NCBI GenBank assembly: GCA_021832085.1
Contig: JAKBLM010000012.1
Location: 20,782-84,781, forward strand
Direction of reading: 5' to 3'
From: Acidobacteriota bacterium
GTDB taxonomy: Bacteria > Acidobacteriota > Terriglobia > Acidiferrales > UBA7541
Length of the DNA stretch: 64,000 nucleotides
Part shown: positions 36,284 to 44,212 of the stretch, piece after piece
How the letters are laid out: each line of letters starts with the position of its first letter
How positions within the stretch are numbered: the first letter of the stretch is position 1
The notes under the pieces: generated by a model
The model's input: only the letters and a program-made list of their open reading frames with translations
What the model was told of the DNA's origin: nothing
Databases searched by the model: none
Position numbers and translations under genes: made by a program

Positions 36284-38692
36284 TCAGCGCGCGCCGTTGC
36301 GCAGGAACTCGCGCCAGTGCTGCCGGTATTCTGCTTCGTAGTGGGCGACTGCGGCTTGGTAACTCATCGCTACCGTCCCCGGCTTTCGTGACCAATCGAT
36401 TTCCACCAGCCGCGTGGTGGCTGGCAACTCCACCACGCCGTTCCGGATCGCAACCGGCCGCCCATCGGCGATCACCTTCGTCGTCTTCATGAACCACGGC
36501 AGGTGCAGCACGATCCGCCGCGGCGGCTGGAAGAAATGCGTTTGCAGATCGAGCCGCGCCTGCGTGGGCGAAAGGAAGCGCAGCTCGAAATTCACCTCGC
36601 CGAAATCGGTCGGCGCGCGCCGCACGACGATGCTCCGGCCCGGCCGCACCCAGTCGGGTGAAATGGCCGAGAGCAGGTGCAGATCGTCGCCCTGTTCCCG
36701 CAGCATCATGTTGCGGAGCAGCGAGCGAAACCGTGCGGCAAACCAGCCGTGCGGCGCCAGATCGAACCCGAAGTCGCGTGTGCCCCAGGGCCGCACGTTG
36801 GTTTCGAAGCCCGCCTGCGTCGAGCTGGTATGGACCAGCGTGGCGTAGAACTCCTCGAGAGCGGTCTTCTGCTCGCCGCGGATCAACTCGGTTTCCGTGT
36901 TGATCATGGTGAGGTAGTCGTGCAGATAGCGGCCGTTGTCCCAGGTCATGATCCCTTCGCGGTATTTCCCGCGCGTCACGTGCAGAGTCGCCGTGACCCA
37001 GGGGTTGAAGGGCGCAAGGATCGGCAGCGGATAGACCGCGTGCAGATTGCCCCAATCCTGGCCGCCCTGGCCGTCGAGGCCGGGCGGAATGTAGCCGCCG
37101 GTCTTTGCGGTGACGCGGGCAAGCTGGCGCAATAGGTCGGCCTTCAGGCTTTTCCGGTCCCGCTCGAAATCTCGCTCTTCCTTCCTGCGTCCGAGTGCTC
37201 GCGCCAGCGTAATCGCACTGCTCAGCCCGTTGAGCGCCCAGAAATCGTGTCCGGTCACGTGGCCGGTGATCAGTTCGTTGTCGCCCGGCGTCGCCACCGG
37301 CACGAGCCCAAGCGGATCGGAAGCGCGGGCACGCTCCAGCCAGCCCACCGCTTTTACCACCGAGGGAAACACTTTCGCGGCAAACGCCTTGTCGCGCGTC
37401 AGCAAGTAGTGCTGGCCGTAGGCCCAGAGCGTCTGCCCCCAGCCGTCGTACTGGCCGGGCTGCGAAAGGAAATCCCCGTCCGGTTGCTGCCAGCTGGCAA
37501 AGAAATCGAGCGCATGCTGCGCGATCCCGTGGTAGCCGGAAAGGTCGTACATGTGGACGATGTGCGAGCCGTCGCGCAGCCAGAAGGCGTGATATTGCAG
37601 GTCGTTCACCGTCTGCACATAGACGTTGCCCGCCTTTTCTAGCGCCATCAGATCGTAAAACAGGCTCGCGCGAAACGTATCGTTCACCTTCTTCTCCGGC
37701 ACCGAGATCTCGATCCCGCGCGCTAGGATGCCCTGCCAGAAAGCCGTTGTGTGCGCCAGAAACGTGCCGAATCGCGCCGCGCGCAGTTGCGCGAGCCAGG
37801 GATCGTTTGGCGCCATCGGCACGACCGGCAGCTTGAAGACGAGCGTTTGGCTCGCGCCTGGTTCGAGCGGCAGTTTGTAGAGCACCATTCCGGCCGGGGT
37901 GGTCGCCAGAATCGGCAGCGTGCGGGCTTTCAGGTTGGAAGAGTAGTTGTTCGCCATTTTCGGCGTCATGCGTCTTTCCGGCGCTGGCGTGGTCGGAAAC
38001 AGATACATCACCTTGCCGCCACGCAGAAAACTGTCCTGATCGAATCCGTAGATCCAGTCCTCGCTGAACCTGACGCCGGGCTGACTGTAGCGGCCCAGCC
38101 GGCTGGGCTTGGCCGGCCGCGGGAAACAGTTGTCGGGGGTACCGGTCGCTGTATTCACTGGACCTTCGTAGCGCATCGCCGCGCCGAAATAGGCGGTGCG
38201 GCGCGCCTTGGCCCGGTTCACCACCTCGACGCGAATGAAATCGACCAGCGGCCCGTCGGCCTTGCCGTTGAGCGTCGCGGCAAACATCGTGAAGCGATAC
38301 GCAATGCCGCCGCGCTCATACTCGTATTGAATCACCGGCAGGTAGCCATCGAGCAGTGTCCGGATGCGCTGGTGGGTCGGCATGGGCGGGTTGCCGGTAA
38401 AAAACATCAGCTCGCCGTAGCCCGTGTAGAGATAGCCGGCCGGCGTCACTTCCGTGCCCGATAGCGCGCCCATATATCCCAACTCGTCGGTCGACTGGCT
38501 GTAATAGGAAAACGGCTCGCCCGGCCGGTCGATCGCAGGGTTCACCATCTGCGCCGAAGCCGCCGGAGCCAGCCACAGCAGTGCCAGGAGCAAAACCGGT
38601 GGCACACAACCCATCCAATGCCGCCGGCCGCCCTCGCCTTGGCCCCTTCGCTCGAATTTCCTGCCCGCCTCTGTTCGCGATGCGATAGTCAT
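36284..38692 (-). CDS. Secreted six-hairpin glycosidase-like protein
   Basis: An 802-residue exported enzyme. An internal signal peptide (PPVLLLALLWLAPAASAQ, about residues 31-48) follows a basic N-region; AGGAGATTGCC precedes the ATG at 38690-38692. An N-terminal beta-sandwich region (about 50-330, TPAGYLYTGYGELMFFTG) leads to a helical-barrel domain (about 360-690) with FWLRDGSHIVHMYDLSGYHG, GQYDGWGQTLWAYGQHY, GDNELITGHVTGHDFWALNG and TSSTQAGFETNVRPWGTRDF. This is the layout of six-hairpin glycoside hydrolases (glucoamylase or debranching-like). The exact family and catalytic acids were not assigned. Glucokinase lies on the other strand; no shared operon. Confidence 0.75.
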   Translation of the reverse strand: MTIASRTEAGRKFERRGQGEGGRRHWMGCVPPVLLLALLWLAPAASAQMVNPAIDRPGEPFSYYSQSTDELGYMGALSGTEVTPAGYLYTGYGELMFFTGNPPMPTHQRIRTLLDGYLPVIQYEYERGGIAYRFTMFAATLNGKADGPLVDFIRVEVVNRAKARRTAYFGAAMRYEGPVNTATGTPDNCFPRPAKPSRLGRYSQPGVRFSEDWIYGFDQDSFLRGGKVMYLFPTTPAPERRMTPKMANNYSSNLKARTLPILATTPAGMVLYKLPLEPGASQTLVFKLPVVPMAPNDPWLAQLRAARFGTFLAHTTAFWQGILARGIEISVPEKKVNDTFRASLFYDLMALEKAGNVYVQTVNDLQYHAFWLRDGSHIVHMYDLSGYHGIAQHALDFFASWQQPDGDFLSQPGQYDGWGQTLWAYGQHYLLTRDKAFAAKVFPSVVKAVGWLERARASDPLGLVPVATPGDNELITGHVTGHDFWALNGLSSAITLARALGRRKEERDFERDRKSLKADLLRQLARVTAKTGGYIPPGLDGQGGQDWGNLHAVYPLPILAPFNPWVTATLHVTRGKYREGIMTWDNGRYLHDYLTMINTETELIRGEQKTALEEFYATLVHTSSTQAGFETNVRPWGTRDFGFDLAPHGWFAARFRSLLRNMMLREQGDDLHLLSAISPDWVRPGRSIVVRRAPTDFGEVNFELRFLSPTQARLDLQTHFFQPPRRIVLHLPWFMKTTKVIADGRPVAIRNGVVELPATTRLVEIDWSRKPGTVAMSYQAAVAHYEAEYRQHWREFLRNGAR

Positions 38693-39457
38693 GGCAATCT
38701 CCTGTCCGGCGCTACTTTAGTCCGATTCCCTCGAAGTTCGCCATCCCGAATCGGGCGCGCTGGAGGCAGCTTCTTCTCGGAGCAAGGCAGCAGATGGGCC
38801 ATTCGGCCACGCCACGGAACTCATCGAGCGTCCTGAAGAGCAACTAGATCTCCCGTTGACTCCCTGGGAACCTTTCCCTCTTTTGGCGTCCTGGTGCCGT
38901 TGCCGTACCACCATCCTTCCCCCGAGCGGATGCGCAGCGTTCCAAGGGTGTTGCCGGAGCGCGGCCAGGACTCAACCGCGAGGCAAAGCTCGCGAGTCCA
39001 TGGCGCGCAGTGGAAGCCCGACGCGCCGGTGTACGGGTAGCAAAGCTGCCTGCTCCGGCCACGGCTGTGCCTCAACACGTCGGTGTCGTTTGCGGCTTGC
39101 TCGCGATTTCCCACTCCATGACGTCACGTGGGAGCACGCATAGTTATAAGCAACGTGAATTGACTTGCGGATAGCCCATTTAGTGCTCGATAAATATTTT
39201 TGACTGGATTTATTCGTGCAAGTCGCGAAAGCTCTTTCGGCAAGCCGAGGCATAGCCTCTCGGACCCGTCCTTAGCTGCCATTACGGATCAAGTAACTCG
39301 CAGAAGGTCATTAACTAACTTTTAAGAGCCGGTACGAGAGGTATTTCCGTTTTAGGAAGACGATTTCAGTTGCTCTTTTTCCTTCCTGCATTAGTCTCTA
39401 ACCAGAAAATCTCTTCCCGGCCCTCGAAAACCGGGGACAAAAAGGAGTAAGAGCTTC
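38693..39457. other. Intergenic region with low-GC 3' part and possible leader RNA upstream of the Flp pilin gene
   Basis: About 765 bases without a supportable gene. The left half is GC-rich with no signal I can name. The right half (about 39130-39450) is AT-rich compared with its surroundings, carries TTGACT near 39160 and two hairpins (39245-39287), and ends at AAAGGAG before the pilin ATG. This is probably promoter and leader of the pilin gene. Confidence 0.4.
39245..39287 (+). ncRNA. Two-hairpin structure in the pilin leader (candidate)
   Basis: CCG-AGGC (39245-39251) pairs with GCCT-ct-CGG (39255-39263, 2-nt bulge) around the loop ATA, and CCGT (39266-39269) pairs with ACGG (39284-39287). 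The helices sit about 170 nt upstream of the Flp pilin gene in AT-rich DNA. The order does not match the c-di-GMP-I (GEMM) consensus, which needs GCAAACC, ACGCAAAGC and a downstream GCCGG-type helix. Weak evidence. Confidence 0.2.
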
Positions 39458-39631
39458 ATGAGCAATCTGCGACGTCTCTGGGAAGAGGAACACGGTCAGG
39501 ATCTGGTTGAATACGCTTTGCTGTTGGTTCTCATCTCGTTGGTTGCCGTGGCAACGATGAGGACCTTCGGGAAAGCGGTCAGCGACGTATTCAGCAACGC
39601 CGCCAAAGAGATGACGATCGCTACCACCTGA
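39458..39631 (+). CDS. Flp/Fap-type (type IVb) pilin
   Basis: A 57-residue Flp pilin precursor. MSNLRRLWEEEHGQDLVEYA contains the prepilin site: G-QDLVEYA, cleaved after Gly by a TadV-type peptidase, with Glu5 after cleavage, as in Flp. It is followed by the hydrophobic LLLVLISLVAVATM helix and an amphipathic tail. AAAGGAG lies about 10 nt before the ATG. No tad/cpa or rcp genes are in the window, so assembly machinery must be elsewhere. It is divergent-free and 210 nt from the PAS-LuxR gene on the opposite strand. Confidence 0.85.
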   Translation: MSNLRRLWEEEHGQDLVEYALLLVLISLVAVATMRTFGKAVSDVFSNAAKEMTIATT

Positions 39632-39844
39632 GCTGCTCGGCAGTCCCTTTGTCGAGAACCTCGAATATCGGTCCGTACGCGTCAGCGACGTGGTCCTGCT
39701 GCCTCCCGGCGGGTAGTACGCGGCCGCTCGGCTTGGCGCTTGCTGCGCCAAAGTTGATTCGGTAACTTCTCCATGTTTTCCGGAAGAATTCGTTAGCGAA
39801 GCCGAAGCGTCACATGGCTTTCGGATTTTGCGCGCCGGCGGGTA

Positions 39845-40570
39845 TCAGGAGGCGTGCATCACCTGGAGCGCGATCCTCGCGGCCGCCGTCCGCGTTTCCG
39901 CGCCCAACTTGGCCAGAACGTGCTCCATGTGTTTTTGGACCGTGCGCGGGCCCATGGAAAGAATCGTGGCCACTTCGCGATTCGTTTTTCCCTCCGCCAC
40001 CCAGGCCAACACCTCGGCTTCTCGTGGCGTCAGGCCAAGCCTCCGCAGCGCCGACGGGTTAGGGGCACTCCGGCGTTCATCCACCACCAGAAGGATCCAC
40101 CCGTTGCGGGCCTGCAATCGAAACTCGACTCGCCTGCCCGCGCACTCGAGCATCAACGCTACCGGTAGCCGCTGGGGATCGGCCGCATCAGCGCGTAACA
40201 ACTGATGCCGGGTCCATATCCAGAGCAGCAGCGGGAGCGGGCAGCGATCGTCATCCGTGCGGCCGAAGCACCCGGCGAGCAGTTCCTCTGCCCGCGCGTT
40301 CTGCCTGCGCACCCGGCCACTGTGGTCGAGCACGATCACCCCGCGACCCAACTCGTCAAACTCTTGGAACAACAGCGGCAACTCGTCGCAGCCGTCAGCC
40401 AGGTTGTTACCGTCCGGCCATTCCGAAGCGGGTCCCGGCCGGATGGCCCTCGTACTTTCGCGCTTGCGCGGATGCGCTGCCCGATCCTCCTTTCGCGGGC
40501 TAACCTCTATTTCAGTGGTCAAGCGCGAGTACAGTCCATGACGAGTATCGCTGGAAGGCCAGCTTCCCAT
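39845..40570 (-). CDS. PAS-LuxR-type transcriptional regulator
   Basis: A 241-residue regulator with a PAS-like domain (about 67-160, ELGRGVIVLDHSGRVRRQNA) and a C-terminal LuxR HTH (GLTPREAEVLAWVAEGKTNR, EVATILSMGPRTVQKHMEHV, residues about 177-225). It has no receiver domain, so input comes through the PAS-like part, possibly a small molecule or redox. GGAGGGGGACGAAGA precedes the ATG at 40568-40570. The N-terminal 50 residues are basic and disordered. It faces the Flp pilin gene (convergent), and the HTH-PD40 gene lies divergent on the other side. Confidence 0.8.
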   Translation of the reverse strand: MGSWPSSDTRHGLYSRLTTEIEVSPRKEDRAAHPRKRESTRAIRPGPASEWPDGNNLADGCDELPLLFQEFDELGRGVIVLDHSGRVRRQNARAEELLAGCFGRTDDDRCPLPLLLWIWTRHQLLRADAADPQRLPVALMLECAGRRVEFRLQARNGWILLVVDERRSAPNPSALRRLGLTPREAEVLAWVAEGKTNREVATILSMGPRTVQKHMEHVLAKLGAETRTAAARIALQVMHAS

Positions 40571-40799
40571 TCTTCGTCCCCCTCCGGGCTCGATCTCGAG
40601 TCATCCGGCGCGGACTCGTCGTACTAGTTCTTGCAAGTCCGTGGCCGTCCGGTTTTGCGGATGGCCGTCCTCATCTTGTTCTTGGGACTGGATCCCCCGC
40701 CCGCATCTTCGCTCGCAGTCTGTCCGCGCCCGTGCCAACCGGCAAGCGGCATGGTGCGACAGTCGAGATGTGCCGTACTTTGTCGTGCCCGAGAAGTGG

Positions 40800-40829
40800 T
40801 TGTTTACCGGTTCCGGGCGAGCGTATAAT
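40800..40829 (+). promoter_or_regulatory. Likely promoter of the HTH-PD40 gene
   Basis: TTGTTT (40800-40805) and a perfect TATAAT (40824-40829) with an 18-nt spacer, 48 nt upstream of the preferred TTG start. It supports the shorter start for the downstream gene. Confidence 0.55.
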
Positions 40830-40877
40830 CCTGCCTTCTCCTGTTTACCTTTGGTGGGGCCATTCCTGGGGGAACAT

Positions 40878-42971
40878 TTGGGAATCGACGGCGGGGAGCT
40901 CAAGTCTGCGCCGCAGTCGGCTACGCCAGAGCAATTGGGCTCGTGGAAAGAGATTGCGGCTTACCTGAAGCGCGATGTCAGGACCGTCCAGCGCTGGGAA
41001 AAGGACGAGCAACTGCCGGTTCGCCGCCACCCCCACAAAAAGCTCGGCACTGTTTATGCTTATAAGGCGGAACTGGACGCTTGGTGGGAAGGTCACGCGC
41101 GCCTCGGCGAAGCGGCCGAGTTCGCCCCGCGCGCCGAGAGATCTCCCCGCCCGAAACAACCCGCTGCATCTCCTACGCCGACGAAAGGTGCCAGCCGCCT
41201 CTCACGCCAGAAATACTGGTTTCCTATCGCCACTCTCCTGGCACTGCTTGCTTCGGCGCTGCTGCTGACGTACTGGATGGAAGTCGAGCGGCCCAAAGCC
41301 GAGCCGGCCTCTCCGAAGATCTCCGGCGTCGCGCAAATTACCCATGACACCTTCTGGATCGGCTCGTTCGCGACCGACGGCGATTACACCTACTACACCG
41401 AGCGGGTCGCCGGGCGAACGCTCCTGCTTTCCGCGCCTTTGAGCGTTAGCGTTGGCGGTCCCCGGACCATACCTGTCGCCATGGCTCATCCGCGGATCCT
41501 GGGCATCTCGCCCGACGGCCCCGTGCTTTTGTTGATTGACAGCGCTCTGGGGCGGGCGCGGCCAGTCATGAAATTGTTGCTCTCGGAGGACCGGCTCGTG
41601 GCGCTTAACGGCGTCGTCGCTTCTTGCGCCTCCTGGTCGCCGGATGGCGAATCCATTGCGTTTTGCCGGGGCAACGGAGTGTATCAAGCCAGCACCAGCG
41701 ACAGGGGTCCTGGCCCGGCAAGGCTCGCTTCCTTTGCCGGCATTCCGCAAGCCGTAGCCTGGTCGCCCGACGGGGAATCCCTCCGCGTGTTGATCTCCCA
41801 GGAGCGTCCAAACTCTGCCGGCTTCGACGTTCCAACCCTCTTTCTCCACCAAATCAATGTCGCGACTCGGAAAATCCGCTCGATTCCGCTTCCCGCAGGC
41901 ACCTCTGTCGAATGCGGCGCCTCCATGACTTGGCCGACGCGCGGAAATTATTTTTTCCTGGGCTCCCGCTGCATGGAATCGTCATCCTCTCTTTGGCTTC
42001 TCCCCAATCGTGCCGGCGAAATTGTCCATCAGTCCGATTGGATACGGCTCGGCACGGACTTTTCGCGAATCACCGGCGTGACTTGGGCGGGAGCGCAGCA
42101 TGACTTGCTCGTGCTCGAAGCCGAGTCCGGGCCCCTGCGCCTGATGCGTTACAGCCCGCGCCGCGAAACGTGGACGGCCGTTCGACTCGGTCTCAATCCG
42201 GTGGAACCCAAGTATTCCCGCGACGGGCGTTGGATCGCCTATGTCGAGTATCCAGAGCGAACGCTCTGGCGCGTCCGCGCCGGCGGCCAGGACCGCCTGC
42301 AGCTCACCTTTCCGCCGCTGCGGGTCCAATTGCCCCACTGGTCCCCGGACGGCAAGACCATTGCTTTCTCAGGCGACATGCCCGGCAACCCGTGGAGAAT
42401 CTACTCGGTCGGTGTAAATGGCGGCCAAGTCCACGCGGAAATTCCTTCGCCAATCAGCCAGGGCGCGCCCAGTTGGTCGCCCGATGGTCACGCCTTCGTT
42501 TTTGGCGACATCGAATTTGCTGGTCCCAATTCGTACTTCCTCCACCGCTTCGATCTCGACACCGGGCGGCTGACCAATCTGCCCGGCTCGGCCGGCCTGC
42601 GTACCGCGCGCTGGTCTCCTGACGGCCGCTACATCGCCGCGGTCCGCGTCGCCCGGCAGGAACTCTCGCTTTTCGATACCAGGACGGAAAAATGGGCCGA
42701 CGTGGCGCCGGGCGTCACCGGCGATAGCCTGAGCTGGTCTGCCGACAGCCGCTACGTCTACTTCGATTCCCCGGAAGATCCCTATCTGGGTGTTTTCCGT
42801 TTCGACCTCGTTCGCCACCGCGTCGAACCGGTCCTCAAGTTCGGCAGCTACCGCGAGGGTCCCGACCTGGACGTGGACATCGGCGGCTTTTCGCTGGCGC
42901 CCGACGGCTCTCTCCTGCTCAACGTCGCGTTGCAAAGCTCGCGAATATATAGCGTGCAGTTAAAGCCCTGA
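40878..42971 (+). CDS. Transmembrane HTH-PD40 (WD40-like) protein
   Basis: A 697-residue protein. Residues 22-40 (SWKEIAAYLKRDVRTVQRW) form a MerR/excisionase-like HTH, found with this same SWKEIAxYL start in many acidobacterial proteins. A single helix lies at about 113-133 (FPIATLLALLASALLLTYW), then a periplasmic WD40-like/PD40 propeller with repeated (S/A)WSPDG signatures (SWSPDGESIAF, AWSPDGESLRV, HWSPDGKTIAF, SWSPDGHAFVF, RWSPDGRYIAA). It looks like a membrane-bound one-component regulator or a signal-transmitting sensor. The TTG at 40878, after CTGGGGGAACA, is preferred because the promoter overlaps the longer open frame. Confidence 0.75.
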   Translation: MGIDGGELKSAPQSATPEQLGSWKEIAAYLKRDVRTVQRWEKDEQLPVRRHPHKKLGTVYAYKAELDAWWEGHARLGEAAEFAPRAERSPRPKQPAASPTPTKGASRLSRQKYWFPIATLLALLASALLLTYWMEVERPKAEPASPKISGVAQITHDTFWIGSFATDGDYTYYTERVAGRTLLLSAPLSVSVGGPRTIPVAMAHPRILGISPDGPVLLLIDSALGRARPVMKLLLSEDRLVALNGVVASCASWSPDGESIAFCRGNGVYQASTSDRGPGPARLASFAGIPQAVAWSPDGESLRVLISQERPNSAGFDVPTLFLHQINVATRKIRSIPLPAGTSVECGASMTWPTRGNYFFLGSRCMESSSSLWLLPNRAGEIVHQSDWIRLGTDFSRITGVTWAGAQHDLLVLEAESGPLRLMRYSPRRETWTAVRLGLNPVEPKYSRDGRWIAYVEYPERTLWRVRAGGQDRLQLTFPPLRVQLPHWSPDGKTIAFSGDMPGNPWRIYSVGVNGGQVHAEIPSPISQGAPSWSPDGHAFVFGDIEFAGPNSYFLHRFDLDTGRLTNLPGSAGLRTARWSPDGRYIAAVRVARQELSLFDTRTEKWADVAPGVTGDSLSWSADSRYVYFDSPEDPYLGVFRFDLVRHRVEPVLKFGSYREGPDLDVDIGGFSLAPDGSLLLNVALQSSRIYSVQLKP

Positions 42972-43420
42972 TCACCACGTTTCTTAAAAAGCGATATCCC
43001 CTTTCTCCAGGTACAGCCAAGCCGTGCGATCGGAATTTCCCTTGCCTCTTTGCACACGATTCTCCGCTCGCAGGAGCGGCTACGCAGAAATGCGTATTGT
43101 GCCGGTGACCATCTTCGGCGATTGTCCCTCTGGCTATTATTGATTTCGGTCGGCGCGGGGATCGAGTTACGAGATCGTTATGACCAGGACGCACCGGGGA
43201 CGTGAATAAGTCTTATAAGTGCAGTTATTTAATTCTTGATAAAGGACGCGAGTACCAGAACGAGCGCTACTTAGCGGATTTCTTCAACCGAACGACTTCA
43301 GAATGTGATAAATACTATGCGGCTGGGGTTCTGGGGTTGTCCGGTTTTCGGGGGAGTCACCAAGGAGCTAACCGGGTAGCTAGGCCCGCTGGGTAGCGCT
43401 TGGAGGGCGGATCTCTGAAA
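42972..43420. other. Intergenic region upstream of the first pseudo-receiver regulator
   Basis: About 450 bases, no supportable gene. It is mixed in composition, with AT-rich DNA at 43200-43290, and from 43344 on it aligns without gaps with the region in front of the second regulator (48231 on), so this is a conserved leader. Confidence 0.5.
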
Positions 43421-44101
43421 ATGCAGACTTTGCTGGTCGTTGCTGCAAATCGGTTTTTCCGTGAATCCCTGATCCGATTGTTTCGCACCGACAGTGGCAT
43501 TCGCGTGCTCGGTGGTACGGAGTTCTCGCCGCTCACCCCCGAACAGGTGGCCCGGGAGAATCCCGACGTCGTCGCCCTCTGCCCGGAGTGGGACGATCGC
43601 TGTTTTTACGCCACGCGCTCGATCCACGAGGCCGCCCCGCAAGTGAAGATCCTCATGATTGGCATGAAAGACGACAAGGGCATGTTTCTCAAAGCGGTGC
43701 GCGCGGGTGCGACCGGCTACTTGTTGAAAGATGCCTCGACCAGGCAGATCCTGGCTGCCACGCACCGCCTGGCCCAGGACGCGGTGGTCTGCCCGCCACA
43801 TCTGGAGCGGGCCCTGTTCGCATTGGTCGCCGGCAGCTCGGGCTTCGACCCCTTCACGACCATGCCGTCTTCCAAGCTCACCCCGCGCGAGGAGCAGCTC
43901 AGCTATCTGGTAGCCCAGGGGTTGTCCAACAAGGAAATCGCGACGCGCCTGAATCTCTCCCTGCAGACCGTGAAGAATCACGTGCATAGCATTCTGCGCA
44001 AGACCCAATCGAAAAATCGCTCGGCGCTGGCCCACCGCGTGGAGTTGCAGCCTCCAGACGCCATCCAGACCGAAGAAGCCCCTCGCTTTCTGGTTTCCTG
44101 A
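43421..44101 (+). CDS. LuxR-family regulator with acceptor-less receiver domain, copy 1
   Basis: A 226-residue NarL-like protein: receiver fold (1-120) and LuxR HTH (about 160-215, LTPREEQLSYLVAQGLSNKE, ATRLNLSLQTVKNHVHSILR). The receiver is unusual. The acidic pair near position 8-9 is Ala-Ala (LLVVAANRFF), the phospho-acceptor Asp is replaced by Cys54 (VVALCPEW), while the Lys103 (YLLKDAS) remains. Phosphorylation is therefore unlikely. The ATG at 43421 lies behind a GGAGGGCGGA site. Its 3' part lies in the 693-bp tract shared with copy 2. It faces the degenerate peptidase gene. Confidence 0.88.
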   Translation: MQTLLVVAANRFFRESLIRLFRTDSGIRVLGGTEFSPLTPEQVARENPDVVALCPEWDDRCFYATRSIHEAAPQVKILMIGMKDDKGMFLKAVRAGATGYLLKDASTRQILAATHRLAQDAVVCPPHLERALFALVAGSSGFDPFTTMPSSKLTPREEQLSYLVAQGLSNKEIATRLNLSLQTVKNHVHSILRKTQSKNRSALAHRVELQPPDAIQTEEAPRFLVS

Positions 44102-44212
44102 CGTTCGCGAATCCTGGCCAAGAGAAGGGGCCCATCGCTGGCGCATGCCGAGAGGAAGTCGCCGCCCGCTGCGGACCGGCACGCTCATCCGCGGTGACGA
44201 GGGCTATGGCTT
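43520..44212. repeat. 693-bp near-identical tract, copy 1
   Basis: Matches 48407-49099 at constant offset 4887 with two mismatches by eye (43642 and 44134). It covers the 3' end of the regulator gene, the intergenic region and the last codons of the peptidase-like gene. The flanks are clearly diverged, so this is a gene-conversion tract rather than a plain duplication border. Confidence 0.9.

Noticed and set aside
39219..39310. c-di-GMP-I (GEMM) riboswitch before the pilin gene
   Set aside because: Lacks the conserved GCAAACC and ACGCAAAGC stretches; only two short hairpins are seen.
39690..39720. Terminator after the pilin gene
   Set aside because: The CTGCC/GGCGGG pairing is imperfect and no T-run follows.
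43344..43420. Riboswitch upstream of the pseudo-receiver regulators
   Set aside because: The small AGCTA/TAGCT hairpin is not preserved in copy 2, and no known family consensus was recognised.
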